A DNA stretch of 17,905 nt from positions 1-17,905 of the forward strand of contig DATKDP010000071.1 in NCBI GenBank assembly GCA_035546335.1, read 5' to 3'. This document shows, in pieces, positions 1-6,817 of the stretch. The DNA comes from DATKDP01 sp035546335. Its GTDB lineage: Bacteria; Acidobacteriota; Thermoanaerobaculia; Gp7-AA8. The notes under the pieces are model-generated. The model ran no database searches. It worked only from the letters and a program-made list of their open reading frames with translations, and was not told the origin of the DNA. A program made the translations under genes and the position numbers. The number at the start of each line of letters is the position of its first letter. Position 1 is the first letter of the stretch.

Positions 1-140
1 AGAAAATTGATAAACTAATAGGGTAATACACATTCGGCGAACAGTCAGTCCTGCCTATCTTCTTGGGATGGATATGTTTCGCCGGAGCCGGCGTTCAGGA
101 ACCGGGGCCTATCCAGTAAACTACCGCTAGCCTCTAGCCT

Positions 141-3100
141 CTACGCCCCCGCCCCCAGCCTCTCCACAACCGCATCGGCGATCGCCATCTCCTTCGATCG
201 CCCCTCGGCAAGGTAGCGCGAGATGATTTCCGCAACCGGAAGAACCACGATCCGATCGTCGCCGGGCTTCGACGGGCCGTCGGCAACGGGCAGCATCGTG
301 ATGCAGACGAGACGGTCGACGCCGAACTGCAGCGGCTTCCCGCTGATTCGCCGAATGATCTGCGAGGCGTCGAGAACCACTCCGCGGGATCCATCGCCGC
401 GATCGACCATCCGCCGCCAGGTGCCGATCGGCGCCGTGATGTCGACGGCTACGAATCGGTAGCGCTCCTGACTCTCCGTCATCGTCAATGCCAGCTCGCC
501 GGGATCGCCCGCGACGCCGTTCATATCCCAGATTGCCACCGTCTCGCGCGGAGATTCATCCACCTGTCGCCGCTTCGCGCGCTCGATCGCGGCGGGACGC
601 GGTGCACAAAGTCGATCTGACGGATCTCGCGCGAAGAGCACCGGAACGGCCCAGTCGATCGCTTCGCCGTCGATCTGATAGTTGAGCGCCACGCGCGCCT
701 CGCGTGCTGCGTCGCCGAGGGAGGCACCATGGGCGAGCGACCAGTAGAAACGGCGTGCGAACGCGGTAGCCGACTGATCGAGGACGACATATTGATTGGC
801 GACGACCGCGGGAACGCCTCCAGCCACCAGGGCGGGCGCTACGCCGCGGTTGTAGTCGGCGATGCCGCCGCGGCCGCTCTCGCACGCGTTGAGAAAAACG
901 AGCTTGACTCCGTGCCGGCAGAAGAGTCCGCGCAGCACGTCGGCCGGCACGCGGTGAATCCCGCCGCGATCGTCTTCGAAGACGAGATAGCCGCTTCGCG
1001 AGTGCTCGTCGTATTCGCCGTGGCCGATGAAATGGACGATGTCCCACCGCGCGACCTCGAGGCTGCGGTGCAGCATCTCCGGAGTCGCCGAGCGAAGCAC
1101 TTCGACCGAGGCGAGGCCTGCATCGAGAAGCGGGCGGAAGCCGGCGAGGATGACGCTCTCTTCCTCCTCGATGGAGAGATACCCGCTTCCCACGGGATGA
1201 GCGGAGACGACGAGAATCCGGAGGGGCACATCGCTCGGGGAGATCGGGTCGCTCGGAATCGCGGTGAAGACGTTGCGCGTGAAGTTGACGTCCTGCGTCG
1301 CGAGGTGCGTACGGCGCTGCGGGTCCCAGGCGAACTCCCACGGCTTGTCGGCGATCCAGTCGAGCGTGGAGACGAAAACCAGATCGAGCGGACGGCTACG
1401 GTCCACCGAGCGCGCGACGTCGTACAGCCGGCGCACGTCGCCCGGGAAGAGCGTCTCGAACAGCATCGCGCCATACTCGAGGAGCTCGGCGCTCGTCAGC
1501 ATTCTCGATCCCGCTTTGCCGCGGACGAAATTGCGGATCGCCTCGTGGCGGTCGATGATGCGGCTCATTCGCCGTCCGGCTGCCCCTCCTCTCGTCGGAA
1601 ACTCCACCGTGGCGAAGGCGTTCCGGTAGCGAGCGACGAGCTGGTAGTGCGACGGTCCGTCGGCCAGGAGCATGAGTGAGAAGGGATCGGAGCCGCGCAC
1701 GTCCTTTCCCGGCTCGAGCTCGAGAACTCCGCGCCCTGCAGCGATGTCGAGGAGGTGATCGCGATCGTGTGTGAGCACGATGCCTGCGTCCCCCGAGGGG
1801 GTCGGGCGTCCCCGCCCGATCGCGGCGGCGTCCTCGCCGCCGCAGGCAAGATCGGCCGATGTGACCAGGCCTGCAGTGGATGGCATGCCCGCACTTCTCG
1901 CCGATGCGGTGGTGCGCGCGCCGCGAGCTCCCGGCATCCATGGAAGGTCGCGGTCGCGATCGACGGGCGCGAGACCGAGGGGCTCACCGGAGAGGACTCG
2001 GGAGATCAGCTCCAGCGTCTCGGGGCGATCGAAGAAGCCGGTGTGCGGAACGTCGTCGCCGTCCGCAGGAGCGAGATTTCCTCCTCGTCCATAGCATGCG
2101 ATCTGATCGGCGGCGATCCAGCTCGCGCGCTCTCCGCTCTTCCAGGATGCTTCGGTGGGAACGACGAGATCGTTCGCCGATCCGAAAACCTGATCGGTCC
2201 CGGCATCGATCAGTCGTTTCCAGATCGGAGCCGGCGGCTCGTAGTTGCTTGCGATCACGGTGCAGAGTGCCTTGGGGGGAGGTGCTGCCTGGAGCCGTTC
2301 GATCAGCTCGGATCCCGGGGCCAGATCTTCGACCGCAGGGAGGGATTTCGGCACCGCCTCGGCGATCCACGAGAGCGCCTCGGCGACGAATGCGATCCCG
2401 AGTGCGTCATTCGAAGCGGGATGAATCTCGGCGAGATTGGCGATCAGATTGACCAGGTCGACCAGCCGCTGTGGATCGGCGAGAGGCGAGCCCTCGTTCG
2501 GCGATGCGACGAGGATTGCACGATCGGCGAGGAGGCGCGGAACGAGCGGATCGTTCAGGCTCGATTCCGACGCAATCCGGAAGAGGAGGCCGCCGCGGGA
2601 GTGCGCGATCACATCGCACGCCGCGGCGCCGGCGGGATACGATCGCATCATCGCGCGGGCGTTGTCCTCCGGCCGGACGCTGATGGAGAAATGGTTGAAG
2701 GCGACGATGTGATCGTAGCGATCACCGATCCGATCGAAGAACGAAGAGCCCGTTTTCGGTCGTGCGAGACCATGGAACGCGGCCTCGGTGTGGGAAAGAA
2801 TCCCGTGGAGCAGCATCAGCGTCCGTCTCCCGGCACGAAATGCATGCTGCAGTTCGCTGTCAGGCAACGCTGGCAGAGGTTCGCCCGAGGCGAGCCGCTG
2901 CGGGTCGACGCGAACCCATCCCGGATGGAGGCTCCGTTTTTTCCAGGTGCGCCTCTCCCACGCCCGGGCGAGACGCGGAATGACGATCGGACCTCGACGC
3001 CTGGCGATGCGAAGAACCCACAGCCTCACGCCGCTCCCATCGCGAAGCGCGGTGAAGCTGCGATCGAGCGGAAGCTGAAACCGGAGCAGGTCGGGGCCGG

Positions 3101-3389
3101 CTTCGGCGGCTGCCGGCAGGCGCGCGAGAGGCGCATGAAAGCGGATCGCACCCGTCGGATGGCGGACGGCGATGACACAGGCGTGATCGCGGTCGACTTC
3201 GATGGTCGCGAGCAGGGGAGGGTCAGCCGACTCCGATCTCCGCGGCAACGATCGCGCGACGTACTCATACGACTCGGTGGGCTGCTCGGCTTCTTCGAGA
3301 ATTCGTCGAAGCAGCGGGTCATCGAGGATCGAAGGCGCCTCGGGCGCCGGGCGTATGTCCCACTCGCGTGCGATCGTCGTCACTCTCAC
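141..3389 (-). CDS. Lipase-CHAT fusion protein (alpha/beta hydrolase plus caspase-like protease)
   Basis: A 1082-residue protein. The GTG start at 3389 is chosen because a strong GGAGGT (plus strand 3395-3400) lies 5 nt upstream. Residues about 190-455 look like an alpha/beta hydrolase: LLHGILSH (oxyanion HG at 195-196), AHSRGG with nucleophile Ser264, GSANDLV with Asp407, and PHTGFF with His449. Residues about 720-925 are a CHAT domain: VHFIGHGEYDE (catalytic His790) and FLNACESG (catalytic Cys836). Both catalytic sets appear intact. The first 180 residues and the stretch 540-720 are not recognised. The last 150 residues include ITMLPVAD and IVVLPVAEI and look like a further alpha/beta domain. 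There is no signal peptide or membrane helix, so the protein is probably cytoplasmic. CHAT proteases are caspase relatives that act in cell-death and defence-type systems. Pairing one with an esterase suggests a two-activity effector, but the substrate is unknown. Residues 515-536 are encoded by an inserted palindromic repeat. Confidence 0.88.
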   Translation of the reverse strand: MRVTTIAREWDIRPAPEAPSILDDPLLRRILEEAEQPTESYEYVARSLPRRSESADPPLLATIEVDRDHACVIAVRHPTGAIRFHAPLARLPAAAEAGPDLLRFQLPLDRSFTALRDGSGVRLWVLRIARRRGPIVIPRLARAWERRTWKKRSLHPGWVRVDPQRLASGEPLPALPDSELQHAFRAGRRTLMLLHGILSHTEAAFHGLARPKTGSSFFDRIGDRYDHIVAFNHFSISVRPEDNARAMMRSYPAGAAACDVIAHSRGGLLFRIASESSLNDPLVPRLLADRAILVASPNEGSPLADPQRLVDLVNLIANLAEIHPASNDALGIAFVAEALSWIAEAVPKSLPAVEDLAPGSELIERLQAAPPPKALCTVIASNYEPPAPIWKRLIDAGTDQVFGSANDLVVPTEASWKSGERASWIAADQIACYGRGGNLAPADGDDVPHTGFFDRPETLELISRVLSGEPLGLAPVDRDRDLPWMPGARGARTTASARSAGMPSTAGLVTSADLACGGEDAAAIGRGRPTPSGDAGIVLTHDRDHLLDIAAGRGVLELEPGKDVRGSDPFSLMLLADGPSHYQLVARYRNAFATVEFPTRGGAAGRRMSRIIDRHEAIRNFVRGKAGSRMLTSAELLEYGAMLFETLFPGDVRRLYDVARSVDRSRPLDLVFVSTLDWIADKPWEFAWDPQRRTHLATQDVNFTRNVFTAIPSDPISPSDVPLRILVVSAHPVGSGYLSIEEEESVILAGFRPLLDAGLASVEVLRSATPEMLHRSLEVARWDIVHFIGHGEYDEHSRSGYLVFEDDRGGIHRVPADVLRGLFCRHGVKLVFLNACESGRGGIADYNRGVAPALVAGGVPAVVANQYVVLDQSATAFARRFYWSLAHGASLGDAAREARVALNYQIDGEAIDWAVPVLFARDPSDRLCAPRPAAIERAKRRQVDESPRETVAIWDMNGVAGDPGELALTMTESQERYRFVAVDITAPIGTWRRMVDRGDGSRGVVLDASQIIRRISGKPLQFGVDRLVCITMLPVADGPSKPGDDRIVVLPVAEIISRYLAEGRSKEMAIADAVVERLGAGA
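1782..1847 (-). repeat. 66-bp palindromic element inside the CHAT gene, read in frame
   Basis: GCCTGCG (1782-1788) and CGCAGGC (1841-1847) are inverted ends. Between them lie three hairpins: CCCCC-GA-GGGGG (1790-1801), TCGGGCG-TCCC-CGCCCGA (1802-1819) and CGGCGGCG-TCCT-CGCCGCCG (1823-1842). The last stem overlaps the outer arm by 2 nt. The fold would be cloverleaf-like. The length is exactly 22 codons, starts on a codon boundary (residue 515) and contains no stop, so it adds residues 515-536 to the linker between the hydrolase and CHAT halves. Its core at 1800-1833 recurs in opposite orientation at 9677-9710 with 33 of 34 bases identical. It resembles in kind the palindromic elements of Rickettsia that sit inside genes. 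I infer insertion, because the copy is unrelated to the protein fold around it. Confidence 0.7.
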
Positions 3390-3687
3390 GGGTAACCTCC
3401 TCGATCGGCTGGCCTGGCATTGTCGCCCAGATCGGCGGAACTGTGGCCTGTGGGCTGCGGACTCGTGCCACGGGGCGGCGGTGCCCCTCTCCCCATGGTC
3501 CTATGATGCTTCGTAGTCGAGATCGTCGTGGCGGGATTGTCATAATATGGAGGAAGGCTCAGGGGGCGATGATGTGTCCTGCGTCACTTCCGTGGCAGCC
3601 GCGCATCACCGTCCTCTGAAGGCCCGCGGGCGACAATCGCATCGGTCGGAAGCCGGCCATTGATTGCGACCTGACTGGAGGCAACGA
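3390..3687. other. Divergent intergenic region between the CHAT gene and the mtrC-like gene
   Basis: About 300 bp with no convincing gene. It must hold the promoters of both the CHAT gene (minus) and the cytochrome operon (plus). A CATAAT at 3541-3546 could be a plus-strand -10 box, but no good -35 sits 16-18 nt upstream. A GCCCGCGGGC palindrome lies at 3622-3631 in the probable leader of the cytochrome gene. Short open frames here show no ribosome-binding site and no recognisable product. I cannot place a regulator site with confidence. Confidence 0.5.
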
Positions 3688-5823
3688 ATGAGATCCATCC
3701 TGCGCGGCTTGCTCCTGATGGCGGTTGCCGGGGCACTCAGCCTCGTTTCGGCTCGTCCCCTCGGGGCGACGACCGACGGAACGAAGGCGTCTCCCCGCAA
3801 GAGAATCGCGAATCCCATCGCCTCGCCCGCTCCCCCGACGAGGACGAGCTTCGACACGACGCAGCTCGAGTTTTACCTGACCGACGAGGGGATCGCCTAC
3901 ATCAGGCCGGGCCTGAGGATCAAGGTCGACTCGCTGGTGATCGGAGCGGATCGAAGGGCGGTCGTGGAGCTGATCCTCACCGACGATTTCGAACAGCCGC
4001 TCGATCGCCTCGGCAGGACGACGCCGGGTGCGATCTCGATGAGCTTCGTGCTGGCGTGGTACGACCCCGAGACCCGGCAGTACGTCTCCTACACGACCAG
4101 AGTCCAGACGACGCCGGCGAACAGCCCCAACCCTGGAGTCAGTGCGATCCAGGCTGCCGCTGACTCGGGGGGAACGTTCACCGACTTCTCCACCGGACGT
4201 TCGCGATACACCTTCAGAACGGCGCTTCCCGCAGGATTCGATCAGTCGAAGACCCACACGCTCGGAATCTATGCGACGCGGAATCTGACCGCGATCATCG
4301 GAAAGAACTACTTCTTCAACGTCGTGCATGATTTTCGTCCCGACGGCGCAGCAGTGACGGCGCGATGGGACAAGATCCGCGATGTGGCCTGCGCCGCCTG
4401 TCACGATCCTCTGGCCCTGCACGGCGGATCGCGACGCGACGTGAAGCTCTGCGTGCTCTGTCATCAGCCGCAGACCTCCGATCCCGATACGGGCAACACA
4501 GTGGACATGAAGGTCATGATCCACAAGATCCATCGCGGGCACAATCTGCCGAGCGTGCTGGCGGGGATTCCGTATCAGATCATCGGCAATCAGCAGTCGC
4601 TCCACGATTTCTCGCACGTCGGCTACCCTCAGGACATCCGCAATTGCGACAACTGTCACGAAGTCGGCGGTCCGGCTCAGTCCGATGTCTGGTACACGAA
4701 ACCGAGCCGCGATGCGTGCGGCTCCTGCCACGACGACATCAACTGGGCAACTGGAGCGAATCACCCTGCCGGTGCACAGCTCGATGACAATGCATGCGCT
4801 TCGTGCCATCAGCCCGAGAGCGAGCTGGAGTTCGATGCTTCGATCAAGGGGGCGCATACGATTCCCGTGAAGTCGAAGCAGCTCAAAGGGCTGACGGCGA
4901 CCATCGTCAGCGCGAGCAACGTCGCGCCTGGAATGAAGCCGACGGTCGTCTTCCGCTTCCAGAGCGGAGACGGTACGCCGGTCGATGGGACGAAGCTCTC
5001 CACCTTCGCTCCGATTCTCGCCGGACCGACGACGAGCTATGCTCACTACTTCCGTGAGAACGCATTGACCAGGGCGGTGTACGATGCGACGACCGGCCTC
5101 ACGAGCTACACCTTCACCGCTTCGCTGCCTGCAGATGCGAGCGGCACATGGACGTTCAGCGGCGACATCCGTCGCGCGGCCACTCTGAAGAGGGGCGACG
5201 GCAAACCGGACATCGCCCTTCAGGAAGCGGCGCTCAATCCGATTCGCTACGTCGCGGTGAGCGGGCCGTTGACTCCGCGCCGCACGATCGTCACGACCGC
5301 GAAGTGCAACGAATGCCATGACCGTCTCGCCCTTCACGGCGGGCAGAGGCTCGTCGTCGAGGAGTGCGTGATCTGCCACAACCCGCTCGAAGGCGACCAG
5401 GCCCGACGCCCGGCCGCTGCCGGCGCGCCCGAGTCGGTGTCGATGCAGAGGCTGATTCATCGCATCCACCGCGGCGAGGCTCTCCAACAGGACTACACCG
5501 TGTACGGATTCGGTGGAACCCCGCACAACTACAACGGGATCCTCTATCCGGGTGATCTTCGCAATTGCGCGAAGTGCCACACTCCAGGCTCGCACAACGT
5601 GCCGCCAGCGGTCGGAGCCGCCAACGTGACGACACTTCGCGACTTCTTCTCGCCCCAGGGACCGGGGACTGCAGCCTGTCTCGGATGTCACGACAATCGC
5701 GATGCCGCCGCGCACGCCTTCCTGAACACCACGACGTTCGGAGGATCGAGTACCGCGGAGGCGTGTGGTGCCTGTCATGGCTCCGGTTCGGAGCGGTCCG
5801 CCGACAGGGTTCACGCCCGGTAG
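3688..5823 (+). CDS. mtrC: OmcA/MtrC-family decahaem c-type cytochrome
   Basis: A 711-residue exported cytochrome. ATG 3688 is preferred over an upstream TTG (3664) because CTGGAGG lies 6 nt upstream and a signal peptide then starts at residue 1, ending near PLGA-TTDG. Ten CXXCH motifs fall in two groups of five: Cys235, 255, 320, 344 and 370, then Cys540, 560, 627, 664 and 693. This is the four-domain layout of the family: beta domain (about 30-225), pentahaem, beta domain (about 385-525), pentahaem. The family motif MIHKIHRG follows the second haem, and LIHRIHRG occurs in the second half. In Shewanella this protein is the cell-surface end of the MtrCAB conduit and reduces iron minerals and flavins. 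There is no lipobox cysteine, so lipid anchoring as in Shewanella MtrC is not expected. The protein may be held by the barrel or stay soluble. An mtrA-like gene follows after 75 nt. Confidence 0.93.
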   Translation: MRSILRGLLLMAVAGALSLVSARPLGATTDGTKASPRKRIANPIASPAPPTRTSFDTTQLEFYLTDEGIAYIRPGLRIKVDSLVIGADRRAVVELILTDDFEQPLDRLGRTTPGAISMSFVLAWYDPETRQYVSYTTRVQTTPANSPNPGVSAIQAAADSGGTFTDFSTGRSRYTFRTALPAGFDQSKTHTLGIYATRNLTAIIGKNYFFNVVHDFRPDGAAVTARWDKIRDVACAACHDPLALHGGSRRDVKLCVLCHQPQTSDPDTGNTVDMKVMIHKIHRGHNLPSVLAGIPYQIIGNQQSLHDFSHVGYPQDIRNCDNCHEVGGPAQSDVWYTKPSRDACGSCHDDINWATGANHPAGAQLDDNACASCHQPESELEFDASIKGAHTIPVKSKQLKGLTATIVSASNVAPGMKPTVVFRFQSGDGTPVDGTKLSTFAPILAGPTTSYAHYFRENALTRAVYDATTGLTSYTFTASLPADASGTWTFSGDIRRAATLKRGDGKPDIALQEAALNPIRYVAVSGPLTPRRTIVTTAKCNECHDRLALHGGQRLVVEECVICHNPLEGDQARRPAAAGAPESVSMQRLIHRIHRGEALQQDYTVYGFGGTPHNYNGILYPGDLRNCAKCHTPGSHNVPPAVGAANVTTLRDFFSPQGPGTAACLGCHDNRDAAAHAFLNTTTFGGSSTAEACGACHGSGSERSADRVHAR

Positions 5824-5837
5824 CACGAATGGACTTT

Positions 5838-5863
5838 CGAGGGGGGACTCCGTTCCCCCCTCG
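5838..5863 (+). promoter_or_regulatory. Intercistronic stem-loop between mtrC- and mtrA-like genes
   Basis: CGAGGGGGGA (5838-5847) pairs perfectly with TCCCCCCTCG (5854-5863) across a 6-nt loop, beginning 14 nt after the mtrC stop. Only a short TTT follows, so it is a poor intrinsic terminator. It is better read as a partial attenuator, an RNA-processing site or a 3' end stabiliser that could set the ratio of MtrC to MtrA/MtrB. Confidence 0.6.
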
Positions 5864-5898
5864 TTTCCGCGCGACGCTCGACTTCGGAAGGGGATGTC

Positions 5899-6801
5899 AT
5901 GTCGATGAGACCTCTGATCGCAGGACTCGCTCTGCTGTTGTTCATCGGCCTTCCACTCGGCCCGGCGGTCGTTTCCGCGCAGGAGCAGGAAGAAGAGCAG
6001 GAGTCCGTACCGCTCTGCTCCGACTGTCATGACCAGGCCGCAGGCTTCGCCGCCAATCCCCACGCGCGCGGGAAAGCGGTGAAGAGCGAAGTTCCGAATG
6101 CCGTCTGCGAATCGTGTCACGGCGACGGCACGGCACACATCGAGGCCGGCGGTGACAAGGATCTGATCAGGGTTCTCGCGGGACGTTCAGGGGCCGATGT
6201 CTGCCTCGGCTGTCACGATCAGAGTGGCGAGGGGAAGGCGCGGCGAAATTCCATTCATGCGAATTCGGAGACGGTGAACTGTCTCACCTGTCACTCGATT
6301 CACACTCCCGAAGCACTCTCGCCCCACCTTCTCGCGAAGAAGGAGCTGACGCTTTGCAGCAGTTGTCATGGAAGCCAGGCGGCATCGTTCCGAAACAAGC
6401 CTTACGCTCACCGGATCGGGCGCGGCGGCATGGAGTGCTCTTCGTGTCACGATCCGCATGGCAGGTCGGGAGAGGACGTGCTGCGGCCCACCCGGGCCGG
6501 AGATCCCGCCTGTCTCGGCTGTCACACCGAGAAGCGGGGACCGTTCGTCTTCCAGCATGGAGCGGTTGCCGCCGGCGACTGCCTGAGCTGTCACGAGTCC
6601 CACGGATCGTCGAATCCGAAGCGGCTGAGCCGTGCGACGGTCCATCAGTTGTGCACCGAGTGCCATTCACCGATCAGCGGCGGAACGCTCGGATCGCAGC
6701 CGCCCTCGTTTCACAACTTGTCGCTGGCTCGCTACCGGAACTGCACGACGTGCCATGTCGCGGTGCACGGATCGAATCGATCACCACAGCTCTTGAAGTG
6801 A
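5899..6801 (+). CDS. mtrA: MtrA/DmsE-family decahaem c-type cytochrome
   Basis: A 300-residue periplasmic cytochrome with ten CXXCH motifs: CSDCH at 40, CESCH at 70, then CLGCH, CLTCH, CSSCH twice, CLGCH, CLSCH, CTECH, and CTTCH at 282. The number and length match Shewanella MtrA (ten haems, about 330 residues) and DmsE. The signal peptide covers about residues 1-27 and ends VVSA-QEQ. The mature N-terminus is rich in Glu and Gln before the first haem. ATG 5899 is supported by GGAAGGGG at 5886-5893. ATG 5905 is a possible alternative. In the MtrCAB model this protein sits inside the barrel as a haem wire and carries electrons between periplasmic donors and the outer-face cytochrome. The mtrB-like gene follows 16 nt downstream, which supports co-transcription and complex formation. 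Confidence 0.92.
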   Translation: MSMRPLIAGLALLLFIGLPLGPAVVSAQEQEEEQESVPLCSDCHDQAAGFAANPHARGKAVKSEVPNAVCESCHGDGTAHIEAGGDKDLIRVLAGRSGADVCLGCHDQSGEGKARRNSIHANSETVNCLTCHSIHTPEALSPHLLAKKELTLCSSCHGSQAASFRNKPYAHRIGRGGMECSSCHDPHGRSGEDVLRPTRAGDPACLGCHTEKRGPFVFQHGAVAAGDCLSCHESHGSSNPKRLSRATVHQLCTECHSPISGGTLGSQPPSFHNLSLARYRNCTTCHVAVHGSNRSPQLLK

Positions 6802-6817
6802 GAAAAGGAGAAGCCCG

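Noticed and set aside
80..93. CGCCGG-AG-CCGGCG palindrome downstream of the CHAT gene
   Set aside because: The loop is only 2 nt and no T-run follows on the minus strand, so I do not call it a terminator.
1755..3395. A 546-codon plus-strand frame opposite the CHAT gene
   Set aside because: The minus strand carries two intact catalytic motif sets and a strong ribosome-binding site. The plus frame has low-complexity Arg/Gly composition and no recognisable domain.
3559..6138. An 859-codon open frame on the minus strand opposite the mtrC- and mtrA-like genes
   Set aside because: It lies antisense to two genes with twenty haem motifs, has an Arg-rich composition typical of high-GC shadow frames, shows no domain and no signal, and spans two real genes and their gap.
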